Below, piece by piece: positions 35,817 through 48,439 of a stretch of 64,000 nt of DNA. The notes under the pieces are model-generated. The model did not search any database and was not told the origin of the DNA. It saw only the letters and a program-made list of their open reading frames with translations. The first letter of the stretch is position 1. Each line of letters begins with the position of its first letter. Source of the DNA: Iris pallida (lineage: Eukaryota; Streptophyta; Magnoliopsida; Asparagales; Iridaceae); NCBI GenBank assembly GCA_029216955.1, contig JANAVB010015600.1, positions 37,899,539 to 37,963,538 on the forward strand, in the 5' to 3' direction. The translations under genes and the position numbers were made by a program.

Positions 35817-38380
35817 TGTCACTCCCATTTCTCGTTATACGTATTTTTATTATACGTACACGGATTTCTGACATTTGTCAGGTGGATCGTAGTTAGACTT
35901 GTCTTGCTTAGCCTAGTCTTGGTTTAATCTTGCCTTGGTTTATTTGGTTTGGTTCAACATGACTTGGCTTTGCTTGGTTTGGTTTGAGATGAGAAAGGGT
36001 TAATATATAAGTCAACTTCTCCCTCTCTCCTCCATACTTGTTCATCTTCTTCATTTACACCTCCCACCTACACCCAAGCCCTAGGCAAGTGCAACTTGCT
36101 TCATGAGGGATCTCAAATTTTACTTTTTCATTGTCTTTCGTACTTGATTCTAAGCCTCTTTAGAACTTATCATTTTTGGTTTTGATGGATGGATCTTTGT
36201 AGATCTAAGTTTTGATCTTTTCTCATTCTTCCTCGTTTTGATCTGCTAAAACTTAGTATTTTCGAAAACTAGTTGCTTTATGTTGTAAGAAATTTCGTTC
36301 TACCCAATTTTGACCTTTGAAAAGTTAGATTTCGATTTACTTTGAGGGAATTATGGACTTTTGAAGTTCATGGGTTCAACCAAGCATTTTTATGCTGATT
36401 GGAGAAGATGAACAGTGGTTGCGCACACTTTTTAGTGCCGCACCATCAGGTTGTACGGGTTCTGGCGTAACCTAGCGTGTGCAGCCTGACCTGGCGCATC
36501 CCAGTCAGGCGCAACCTGACTTGGTGCAACCTGATCTGGCGCACCCCAGTCAGGCGCAACCTGACTTGGCGCAACCTGACTTGGCGCAACCTGACCTGGC
36601 GCACCCCGGTCAGGTGCAACCTGACTTGGTGCAACCTGACTTGGGTACCCCAGCCTGGCGCAACCCAACTTAGGCGCCACCTGTTCCCCTTGGTGCCACC
36701 TGTTATTTCCTTGGCACCAGTTGACCAGCGCCACTTATTGCCATGATACCCCTTGCCCCAATGCATGTTCTCCTAGTTCTTGATGTATATGCATGTGATC
36801 TTGCATGTAATTTGTATTTGACCCATCTTGTGACGACCCGGCTTGATAACTGGCTGATCATAGCATGACTTGCCAGTATTGATCATGACATGAACACGAC
36901 TTGACATGAACATAACATGTATAATCTTAATAGTGGCCCGTCGAGGCGCACTCCTGACAAGCAATCTTGACAAGTAAGAAGTAACCTAACATGATATGAT
37001 AATCTTGAACGCTGTTGCGACAGCTACCCTGACTTGCTAAGTAACTCTTGTCTTGACACCATGGTTGATTTTCTTGATTGTGCCTGTATAAGCTACCTGT
37101 CTCGTCTTGCATCATGTCTAGGACATGGATTCCTGGTTACCACGGTCAGGAATTCATAATGAATCTGACTAGGTTAATGACTAGATTGATCAAGTAGTTC
37201 ATATAGAGATATTTTTCCAGTTACAGGCGATCCCGTTATCTCGGCCACACTAGAAGGACTTGTAACCTGCCGATGAGTAGGGCACATTTCCAGCTCACTG
37301 TCATGTGGGGCACTTCTTGAAAACATAAGTACTGAAAGTACACGAGTAAGCTTGATAACTCTTGTAACTCTAATAAATCTTCTCGTCTGGATAACCTGGA
37401 TAGTCTGCAGGGCTTGTGACTGCGGGAACATCTCAATTGCATCTTGTTAGTAACTAGGCTTGTGATAACCCTAGTTAGTTAAAGTATCAAGCCGTACTCA
37501 TTGTTTGGCCGTGATTGATGGATGGAGTCTAGTCTAGTCTTGCTTAGACAAGGCCAGTACATGGTTACTTCAGCCCGTTACTATTATGCTTTACTTATTC
37601 GATAATTGGTTATAGACTAAGTTCTGTTCAGGTGAAGGGTTACAACCCCGGTCCTTGTTTGGTTTACGGGTTGTAACTTGGTTATTAGAATAGTCCTTTA
37701 GTTATCTTATCGTTTATCACCATGTTTTCTCTAACTCATGTCTTTCGTTATCCTTTATGTATCATATGCTAATATGCTGGTTTTAGTTCTTAAGTGAAGC
37801 CTTCCTTGTGGCACTTGCTCTTTCTGGGATCTGACCCAGCTGGTTTTGTATGGCCAGATTTCGGAGTAGCTCCCGAGGATCTCCATGCCTTCCAGCCAGA
37901 TGGTGAACACCAGACGTAATCCTGGCAACGAGTGGGTTTCTTATTTTGCTCTTCCACTTTATTGTAAATTATTCTTTTGAGGCGTTAAGCCGCCGAGCAA
38001 GTGTTAGCTCGTGTTGAAACTTTAATTTCTGTCTGCCTACGGGCTGCTACATGATTGACAAATCCTAGGGTTGATCATGTATTACTTAAACTCTTGCTAG
38101 TCTTCGTATTTTGTATGACTAGCTTTATGATCATCTGAATATGTATTATTTGGGACGCCTTACTTTGTATGTCTGATGATCTTACATCTTGTAACAATTA
38201 CATGCTTGTTAAGATTGAGACACTAGGCTTGTTCATGACTATAAGAGACTGTTGGCTTGTAGATAAACCCTCATGTATCTAGACAGCCGTGACCGTATAT
38301 CGAGGTAGATTATACTTCAATATACGTAGCTGGCTGTGTCTCTCCCCCGCTCTCCAGTATTCTGGTTTTGGGGTGTGACA
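35817..38380 (+). repeat. 3' LTR of element A
   Basis: 2564 bp, starting TGTCACTCCC and ending GGGGTGTGACA, followed by TSD ATCAA at 38381-38385. TATA box at 36004-36010, hairpin at 36084-36100, 15-bp tandem repeats at about 36478-36680. Confidence 0.93.
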
Positions 38381-38385
38381 ATCAA

Positions 38386-38745
38386 TTATATACAAAACCT
38401 TTATGTTGGATTTGTCCAAACTTGGATTGAACTCGGTCGACTGTGATTTGAGTCAAAAACAAATTTGGGTTTGTTTCTTCACCCATTAAGTGACTTGATA
38501 TATAAGATCTTTTCTAAAAACCTAAACCTAGCAGAACTCAGTTGTCATTCTCTCTCTCTCTCTTTCTCCCTCTCTCTCTTTATTTCTTTTAACTCTTCAA
38601 ACAATATAATCCTCTTCAAATGCTTGATCTCTCTTTCCATATTTTCCCTAATCTTAGATCTACATCATCTCTTGGTGCTTCTCTATGGTTCTCTATTATC
38701 TAAGTCATAATTTTTTTCTTATCATCTCTTCTTCAAATCTTTTAT
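38386..38745 (+). repeat. Continuation of the copia LTR after element A
   Basis: After the TSD, sequence with the same GAACTCGG word as 2542-2603 continues. A TATA-like GATATATAAG (about 38498) is followed by a CT microsatellite (about 38541-38585). This looks like U3-R-U5 of the copia element. The 3' end of the LTR is not defined. Confidence 0.4.
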
Positions 38746-38746
38746 T

Positions 38747-39544
38747 ATGTCTCATAGATGTGGTGAGAAGAGATCAAAAATCTTTTATGACCGTCAATTT
38801 GATGCATCTAGTTCCTCTTCCAACCTTGATATGAACATTCCTCTGCTTAGCCCACCTAGGCTAGATAGAAACTGTTTTAACCATAGCTTCTTTCGTTTTC
38901 TCATAGTGGAAAACGAATGGCATGCTGGTTTTCATCAAAGAATTGTGGTTTCAGGGCATCCTATCAACTTTTAAAATTTTCTAGAGCACTGATCGATTTT
39001 TTCCACTCTCAAATGGAAAGGACTAGTCACCATGTCTAACCCTATTTTTCAAATTTTCGTCCATCTATATTTTATTGTGATATTTCTACGGTTTGACTCT
39101 CCTGATGGTGGAAAAGGCTCGGTTGTCTTTCTTATCATGGAAATTCAAATCAAAGCTTAATGCCAAAACATTAGGTAAGATATTTGGAACTCCAACTAGT
39201 GGAGAACGGTTCTGCGATAGTCATCTAATCGAATATCCCGAAGGCCTGAGTCGGGACATTTTTTGATGATATGTCCCTAGTCAATTCTCTAATCATCTTA
39301 ACCCACATTTTTATGATCTTTACCAAATGGTATATTCTACCATTATCCTAAGGCAGTGGTTTCGATAAGATTTCTTATAAAGAACTATCTTACTTATATC
39401 ATTTGCAGTTTCGTATTCCATCTAATCTATCGGAGACAATGCTTAGAAACATGCTTACTATTTGCCGCCCTAGCAATAGGGATCTCCTATATAGCATTTA
39501 CGTTACTAAAATTCTTTAATATTTCAAATTTCCTTTGAGTGGTT
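38747..39544 (+). pseudogene. Gag-like or plant-transposon-like ORF remnant
   Basis: A 75-codon open stretch from 38747 (SSSNLDMNIPLLSPPRL; ENEWHAGFHQRIV) continues in other frames: WKFKSKLNAKTLGKIFGTP (about 39140), then FCDSHLIEYPEGLSRDIF (about 39210-39263) and YDLYQMVYSTIILRQWF. It reads as decayed protein sequence similar in style to retroelement-associated proteins common in plant genomes; I cannot name the family. It continues after the solo LTR at 43463. It follows the copia LTR, so it may be the start of a second, tandem element. Confidence 0.45.
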
Positions 39545-39549
39545 GCTCA
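39545..39549. repeat. TSD of the solo LTR (GCTCA), partner at 43458-43462
   Basis: GCTCA occurs on both sides of the LTR at 39550-43457. A perfect 5-bp duplication around a single LTR is the mark of LTR-LTR recombination. Confidence 0.9.
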
Positions 39550-42500
39550 TGTCACGACCCGCACCCTAGAGTAAGGGCACGAGACGTGGGTACGTCCAGC
39601 CTACGCTGCAGTATCGGCGGTAGAACGCTGTCCTAGGTCACAACATATCTATAACAGTTTATACTCCCCGAATGGGGGTAACATAGCAGTAATAAACTCA
39701 ATCACAACTAAGGAAGAGATAGCACGATATGAAATAGAACTCAAGAAAATAAATAGATGACAAGTAGTCTAAGATAATCCCAGCAATATCCAGAAGTACA
39801 AGGTCTCAGATACAGAATGAAAGAATATATACAACTCTGAACTCCAAATAAAGTCTAGCTAAAACATGCCTCAAGACTACATAAAAGATAGATAAGCCTA
39901 ACTAATCTAGTCTAGGCAATCGGGGTGATACCCTCAGCTAGAGCTGGATCCTCCTGAGAGTCCAGCTCGCAGGTGTCATCTAAGGCTGCCCCGTAGTAAG
40001 TATCCAGACCAGCCTCCTCCTCGTCCTCTGTAATATTTTTAACAGGTCCAGTCAGGACAGGAGCGAGTACAGTACATCTCAACAGTTCATAGCAGGTTAG
40101 AAGATATAATCATGCAGTAAAGTAAGATACAAGTACTGAAAGAAGTGCAGTATGTAAACAAAGAGAGAAAGCTGTAATAGAAATATCTACTATAAATAGA
40201 GAACTAACATGTGGCTAGTGAGTCAGAGTATAATATAGACATGTAAATGGCATAGGAGATTCTGATGCTACACTATGGAAGAGATTCTGATACTACACTA
40301 CTTGGATAGTATTCACATGTCTATTTCTACTCCCCGTACCCCAATCAGTACACAAGGATCCAACCAAGTTATGTTATGATTCCACGCAAAGCCCCCGAAG
40401 GGTGGTACATGGAAGTCCCAAAAATAGGGATTCTAGGAGATTCTTGGATACCCAGTGAATGGGATAAGAGATTTTAGGAGACTCTGTGATCATAAGAGTA
40501 TATGTCACAAGTGATCGAAGAACCTGTGAAGCATAGTGATATGACATGTAAGTGAAACGCACAGAACATGTAGTACCCGATGCTCCATAAGGATAACATC
40601 TCAAGAAGGGATCCGTATAGTACCAATCCGTGTGACCAACGTGACAGTACAAGTAAAGTAATCTACTGCAGGAAATAGTTCTAAACAGGATATGAAATGA
40701 TCAGAGAATGTACTCGCCTGTATCTGAGTGTCCAATATGAAAAGTACCGTCCGAGGAGTGGTGTCTGGCTTCTAATTAGAACAGCACAAGTCACAACAAG
40801 TCCAGAATAGTATAATGAAGTTCTACTATGCATTCTACATGATTCTAGGTCAATCTATGCCAAAGTCAACTCTTGGTCAACTCTGGTCAACCCTAAGGTC
40901 AAACCTAAGTCAAATAGTCTAATCTAGGTCTAACAAGACTATTCTAGGTTAATCAAGACTAATCTAGGCAATACCATGCCAAGCCTATCAATACACAACT
41001 CTACACAAGATCATCTAGCCTATAGCCTACTAGACACATCTACCAAGATATCCTCTATAGCTAATCAATACACATATTGATATATATATATAAACTAATT
41101 AGAATATACCCATAGGCTATCTATACATATCACCACACAACCATAAATGTAATACATTATTTAGTAGGTATAAGGAAGATAGAGAGTTAGAGAGAATGTA
41201 AATGTGTGTGTGTGTGTATAGAGTGATAGTGTGAAAGAATTCTGAAATCAAAAGTGTGTGACCATGTGCAGTGCTTAGGTGAGGGGGAGTGTTCAGTTGT
41301 GTGCAGGAATAAAAACAGTGAAGAGAGAGAGAGAGACAAAGGCTGTGTGTGTGTGGGTGTGTAATAAAAACAGTGTGTGAGAGATGAGATCATGCAAACA
41401 ATGTGTGTGTGGTGTAATCCTCAGGTTTCAGTCAAAGCAACAGTTAATACATATAGGCCCCAATATACTCATGAATCTCAGATTTTCAATCAAAAACTAA
41501 TTCCTAGATTAGCTATTACTCCTAACATATCCAGGTTATACCACATGGGAAAAATAACACCCAAAATCATAAGAAAATGCAAAGAAAAAATCAGTGTACA
41601 ACAGTACACTGTTTTTCCAGTTTTCAGCCATAAGGTAAAACCCAACTTCAGTCAAATTTCCATACATTCTCAGATTTAAAAACAAAAGAAATTCTCAGGT
41701 TTGCATCCCATTCTCAGATTTAAAAACAAAAGAAATTCTCAGATTTAAATTAAACTTAACCAAACACAAATACTAAATATGAAATCCTAATCTCAGGTTT
41801 AAGATTATAAGGACACACTCAATCAATTTAATACTAAACTGTAAAGGAAATAGGGAAAACAATGTTACCAACTGAACCAATGTTCAGTCCCCACAATCCT
41901 AACCCCCATTCGAATGCATTACACTACCAAATTACCCAAAAACTTAACCACAGTTAGTATACATATAGGAGATTAGATTAGAGCTTATAAAGCAGGCATT
42001 AATCAGTGATTAATAGGTTAAATCATTAGACAAATTAAATTGAAACTGGAAAAAAATGTTTAACAGAACAAACAGGTAAACAGGAACTTAGTGTCCAGGA
42101 AAAATGTGAAACACACAGTATCAGTCAGCCTACTCGACATTGAAACCCCTAAAACCACATAAAACTTAACTCTAACACGAAACTAATATTTAACAGAGAT
42201 TAACTACACATATTGCATTTATCTAATCGATTTAAACAGGATTTAAAACACCAAAACAATTTACACAGGGGCTCAAATATGAACACTGGAAACACACAGT
42301 ACACGACACGTGCACTATCGATTTTCTCCCTCGACACGACACGGGGACATATGGGACTTGACACACGGGGTGTCAGTCATGGCCCCATGCTACGTGTCGA
42401 GTTTCACGTGTCCTAGAGGCGTGTCGTGTCCGCTACAGGCCCCGAGTAGCAGGGGAACACTGTAGCGCGTGCGCGAGCGTGTGCACGCGCGTGTCCAAGC

Positions 42501-43457
42501 CAAGAATCTGACTCAACCCGACACTAATACTACCACATAAGAACATGAATCAATAAACAAGATTAAAACTAAATTTCCTATTTAAAAATAATACACAAAC
42601 GAGATCGAAATGCCCTTTGGGGTATTTCGTCAAACACTCAGCCCTAGCTCTGATACGTGTCCAGAACGGACACGAAACCTAGGATACCCGACACAAAACC
42701 TATACTGATACTTAGGGGACTCCTAGGACTCCCTAATGATGAAGACAAATCGAAATTTCATGGAGTGTAGAGAAAGTTTCCTAAGCTTGAACTTTTCAAG
42801 AAAACCCCTCTTTTCAATGGCTCTCCTCTTGATGTCCCAATCCACTAAAATCACCTCAAACTGAAATAGAACATTAATGACAACAAGAATAGGTAGATTA
42901 GAACCTAAAGGAAAAGATTTGAATGGAAAAGGAAGAGGAATGGAATTTTAGAAATTTATTGAATAGAAACAAACCTTGTTTTTCTAACTTGAGCTTTCCT
43001 AAGAAAGAGGCAACCCTAGATTTTAGGAGAGTATAAATATGGTGGTGATCCCAATGCAATAGATAGGTGGCTGGCCATCACTTCCTAGGGATTAGGGTTT
43101 GCTAATTTTTGGGCTTTGGGCCAAGTTACATAGGCTATGGCTAAGTTGTTTTATTAATTGGTTCAAACCATAAGTCATGACTTATGACTTTCTAATCCTT
43201 ATTGCTAATTAGAGTCTAATGACTAAACCAATGATTAGGCTAGGTTAGACTAGAGTCATACATCCTAACCAAGCTCATACTAACTAGGGTTAGCTCCTAG
43301 GTTGGTCTACAAGGGTCCAAACTAGCCAAGATCAATCTAGTCCAAACAATTCTAAAATAATTCCTAAAAATTCCCAAAAATTCTAATAAATTCTAATAAA
43401 TTTAAATTACCCCAAAAATGACAAAAATATCCTCACACTAGAAATATGGTGGTGACA
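39550..43457 (-). repeat. Solo LTR, 3908 bp, minus strand
   Basis: On the minus strand it starts TGTCACCACC and ends GTGCGGGTCGTGACA. There is no internal region, and a 5-bp TSD flanks it. Its U5 side (39550 to about 40718) is closely similar to the palindrome arms of C (16607 to about 17693), but the remaining 2.7 kb is unrelated to them. A GC-rich stretch lies at about 42290-42500. Open frames inside are unsupported. Confidence 0.88.
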
Positions 43458-43462
43458 GCTCA

Positions 43463-43700
43463 TATGTTCGTCCTTCTAAACCTCTCACTTTAGCACGTAT
43501 AAAGCTGCAATCGGACCACCACTACCTTCACACTCTATTTCTTCAGATCGTCAGTTTTATATTAATAAAATAAGAGTTATCAGCTTCATGTGTCTTTATA
43601 AACTGTAATAGTTGGTCGTTCCATTAGTGACCTTCAATACTACAACTATTGAAGATAACTAGGCAACTCTAGAGGAGATGAATAGAGTTTGTGTCGATAA
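43463..43700 (+). pseudogene. Continuation of the gag-like remnant
   Basis: About 240 bp between the solo LTR and element F. Translated pieces such as RPSKPLTLARIK (about 43472-43507) fit as the continuation of the remnant ending at 39544. Too short and broken for a family call. Confidence 0.35.
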
Positions 43701-45451
43701 TGTAATGTCCTGTCCCGCTCCGACGTTTGGACTTAGCCGTGCAACAACTTACTCGAAGTCCCACTCGGTCGAGACAACTTCTTACTCAGGTGGGTGGCTT
43801 CAATGAACTTGCCTCAGCTTGGCCTTCACACTAATAAATGAATGTTTTTAATTGCACTGAGTTGGTATGCTAATAAAAGAGACGAACCCATATAGCTAGA
43901 GAGAATAATCCCACTTTGAGTCAAATGTGCATAGAACATAGAATCGTTAACTTGCTGCCTAGATATCACTCTACAATGGCTTTCAATGTTGGCACTCGGT
44001 CCTTCGATCCCAAGGCTTGGATAAATAAGAGACGACTTGGACATAGTAGATCACATCTACACTGGCACACAGAATATCGACTTGTAGTCATACTCTAGAT
44101 GTTCCTACGATCACATTACTTATCATAGTATGTGTGCCCCCACGATTTCAATATGGTCCATAAGGTTTATGGCACGGGTTAAGGCACTCAAAGATCACGG
44201 TTGTTCAAGTTGAATACGTGTATATTTCTATGATTTTACAACTGATTTGGATGATATGTCCTCACAGTCTCATAGTTGTCATATATTGTATAACATAATC
44301 TATGGAACTCTATGGAATACATTTTGTTGTAATTGGGCTGGAAGGCTATGCAGTAGCCGTTCAGGGGTTTCAAAGATAAAATAGAAAGTTCACATGACCA
44401 TTTGTTGTCGAGGAGGTCCATCGTTTGGGAGTCTCCAACAAAGTATAAAAAGTATAGTTTATGAGCATGATATAAAAATGGTTTGAGTCGTACCACAAAT
44501 TAGGCTACGCATTTACACGAGTCTAGATATTCTCGTAGGTGCGTGGTCATGGACAAGTAGTGCACAAGGGCGATGTTCCTTCGGATGATAACCTGGTAGC
44601 ACAGGATTGATCTGATAATAGATAAAATATGGTATAGCTGATGTTGGGTTAGCAACCAGGAATTTGATAAGGTTTCAGTGGGGCTTGCTGCCTGCATTGA
44701 TCGACCTACCGTCTCTCCTAGCGATGTCCAAGATGGCTTGTCATGTAGTAACCTTTCATATAGATGATTCGATGTGCTTAGCGACAATCTAGATGCACGG
44801 TGTCAATTTAGTCATAAAAAGTATAACTATGATGTGGATGAGTCAAGACCTATGTGCATGGTTTGCAACACAATAAATTATGGAGCCTAAGATTTGGCTA
44901 TAGAAGAATACGTGCTTCGATATGAGATGTGGCATCGGGTGTTTGTGTCTTTGACACGAGTTTATGAGTTCATGTTCGATTCGTTTGAAAGGGCAAATAC
45001 AAAAGTATGATTCACGTTGCTGCGGGGCAGGGCTACGATATTGCATAAAAAGGTTTGTTGTACGGTCACAAAGATTTGGAGCATGATCATGTTGGTTGCA
45101 ATACTATGCCAGGAGTCTATGTAATCGAATTGATCCTAAGACAAGATTGGAAAGACCACAAATGAATAAGTTACACTCACTAAGGGGATCACTCACCAGT
45201 ACGGTTGTGTACTGATGGTCCACAAGTTTCTATGTGATGATGCAGGTATCAACACGCTCGGATCATAGCTCGCTTGGACGTATTGAGACATGGAGTTCCT
45301 TGGCATTTCGAGACGTGCGACAGCATCGAAGTCTTCACCTACATGAGACATAATGTATGGACATTACCTTCTGAAGCATCCGTAAGTTATAAGCCTAATG
45401 GCACGTCTTATTGTATTGAGAGATGAGAGAGAGCAGAGTAATTGTATTCAC

Positions 45452-45482
<31 letters not shown>

Positions 45483-45731
45483 TTGAATGATTGTAATCTT
45501 GGCCTCGTTCCTTTATAATCCAACTAGTTATCAATAAAAGTTCAAATTTTGTTTAAATATTTGTGTTTCCTTCATTTTTCAGTACTTCTGCTTTGGGGCT
45601 TCTGTGTGACGACTCCGTCGCTTAGCATATAATTGGCCATTATGGAAATTACCTTGCACAGGTCCAATCTAGGCTTGTGCGACGTAACGTCCAAGCAAGG
45701 ACGATTAGTTCTGCAAAATCGGGGCATGACA
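43701..45731 (+). repeat. 5' LTR of element F
   Basis: Starts TGTAATGTCCTGTCCCGCTC, ends GGGGCATGACA. It includes a GA microsatellite (about 45455-45475) and a TTTATAAT box near 45512. Aligns with 48440-50503. Confidence 0.87.
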
Positions 45732-45734
45732 TAG

Positions 45735-45746
45735 TGGTATCAGAGC
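45735..45746 (+). other. Primer-binding site of F, tRNA-iMet
   Basis: TGGTATCAGAGC, 3 bases after the LTR end, is the standard plant initiator-methionine primer site. Confidence 0.88.
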
Positions 45747-48439
45747 ACGACTTTACGTCCTTGGACATTCGATTGAATTTTTTAACTCTGACGTTCTCTT
45801 TGTAATCGATGTCGATGGTGTGCTCTCTCTCAATTTCTACAGGATGTTCCATACATTAAGTCTATATATTTTGTAAAATCTCACGGAAGAAAATTTGGTT
45901 GAACAAAGATGGATTCATGCGAAACCCGGTTGACTGAGTTGAGCAGGGCAATATACACCTAGACTTGCGTCGATATTAGCAATTATATACTGGATCAAAA
46001 TGTTTCAATTGGGAATGAGTCGGACTCGATTAATGAGACGTTGGGTAGATAACGATAAATGTGCAATTGAAAGTTGATTTGGTCAATACGATATAGAAGG
46101 ATCGTACTTGAATTTTGAGGAATAGTTCGCTGAGACTCAAAGTGATCGATTGTGATTCGAATAATCGTTTCAAAGATTTATCGAGTAACTTCATCCCTGA
46201 GTTGTGTGTGATAGCATTAGAGATGTTGATCGATTGAGGATCGAGGTACCAATGAGTCTCAATAAATGTTATGGTAGTGCAAAGCCTTAGAATGAGTTTT
46301 ACGGAGTTAGTAGTAATCTTGATGACTCGTGCAAGATTGATCCAGGTGAACGAGAAACAACGTGCATCAGATTAGGATTGCACGGAGTATAAGATACAAG
46401 TGATAAGAGTAGATAGATTGAATCGAGAAAAAGTCAAGGTATAAAGAAATGGATGATTCAATCGAGGAAATCGATGTGGATCATATACAAAAATATTAAT
46501 GAAGAACTGAACAGAATTGAAAATTTTAAATTTGACTAATGAAAGATAACACGGTTGGAGGATAACGTGCATGGAAACGTTGATTTGAAGATACGAGAAT
46601 GATTCTAAGGATCTGGGATAGATGTTGTTCGATGACTTGAGTTAGTACAGAACAATATGATCGAAGGAATATATTGCTCAATGACTTAAGATAGATAGAC
46701 AAACATATATAATTTTTGGGTTTGAACAATATAACTAATTTGATCTCGAATGTTGAGCAACGGATCGTATATCCAGTTCGAATGATAGTATTAGTTCACG
46801 ACTCATAATTTGTTACAAAGGAAGATCGTCAGGTTATATAAATCATCGATGGTATTGAGGCGTATCAAAGATCAATGTGCCATAACTCGGGGGTACTCTA
46901 ATTCGAGGAATGATGATCATGTCAAATGTTATTATTTGTACGTACTATATAATTTTGAAGATTATTGAAAACATTGATATTAACAAATATTTGGATGACT
47001 TGCTAAGATGAAATTAAAGTTAGCATGAGTAGATACTACTCAGATTACGCGAAACAAGAATATTGGCAAATTTGATAATTACTGATGTGAGGATTTATGA
47101 ATTGGAGATTTATAGTAGACAATTTTGCAATTATACGATGAGATAGATGCACGAAATTGAGCTCCAGTAGGATTGTGTTTTGAGGAAAGTCATGATAGAA
47201 AAATGTATGATTGAGATTTTATGACTCAGAATTTGGATCGATATTACGACTTGTGATCGATGGATTATGACTTATGATTTTATAGTCGCGGTATATATGT
47301 TTAGATTGATAGGCTATTGAACGAAATGAGAATTTGTGAGTTTGAGAGTTGTGAGTTTGCATCGTTGAACCATGTCATGATCGTAGATGATCGTGAAATA
47401 ATTTATCCCAGGAACGACTTTGTTAAATGACTCGAACCCCCCTTGAACGTAATCTTACAAATGCGAATATGAGAAATCTATGCTCGAAGTATAGAAATTG
47501 GAGTGATGCAAGCTTGGGAGGAAGACACTATCGACAACGATTTGACTTTAGGATTGGGGGTGAGTATTGATATTGGTTGCACAGGATGGTGCATGACTTT
47601 GACTTTGACTTGGTCAGTTTGCCTAGTGGTTTGGTAGACGTCGACCTTATGTCGAGTGAGAGACTCGATGCAATTGATCTTAGCAAGAGTCGCCTGGATA
47701 GATTATAGAACTGGGATAGCTAGTCATAAGAGTCGAGACATGAATATTGGATGAATGTTTTAGATAGTTCTAACTGTTAGTACGATTTGATTGGACGACG
47801 ATATTGGATATTAGTTTTGGATGGATAGATAGTTTGTGAATCAAAAAAGTCAAGCGAGTCCTTGAGGATGAAAATTGTACATGTTAGTTTTGTGCGGATT
47901 CTCCATCACGAGGCTTGGTTGAAATACATATATTTCATGGACGCTTTAAATATGTGTACGATTCAACTCAAGTGGTGTGCTGAATTCAAAATATTGATGA
48001 AAGGATTTATCAGATGAGTTATCATATGTTGACTGGACAAATCAAATTTGTTGGATTTGATTTTGAGTATGGAAGAAAGTTGGTGATCGGAAATAGATTC
48101 GTATGTTAAATGTATTTCGATGATTGAATGTAAACGAAGTTTACTTAGATAGATTCAAACGTTGTTTTTGGATTAAGATTGTAGTCGAAAGATTGTAATC
48201 GAGTTGTGAAGGAAAGTGATTCAGATTTAAATTAATTGTTCAAAGGGTTTAGAAATATTCGAAAGATAGAACATTACAAATGATAACTTCGGAAGATAGT
48301 CAAATTGGTTAGGAAATTTAAGTATCGATACAGGTGATTTTGATATATGCTAGATGAGTTCGAGTTGAGTAATAAGTTATAAGTCATTGAGTGTGTACTC
48401 AGTAAGTTTTTAGGATATTTTTTTCTGAGTGGTGTATTA
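45747..48439 (+). other. Internal region of F, heavily decayed
   Basis: No open frame above about 70 codons. A short gag-like start may be present (MDSCETRLTELSRAIY, from 45909), but stops follow at once. The stretch before the 3' LTR (about 48405-48439) is T-rich with a GAGTGGTG run where the polypurine tract is expected. No RT or integrase motif was found. Confidence 0.55.
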
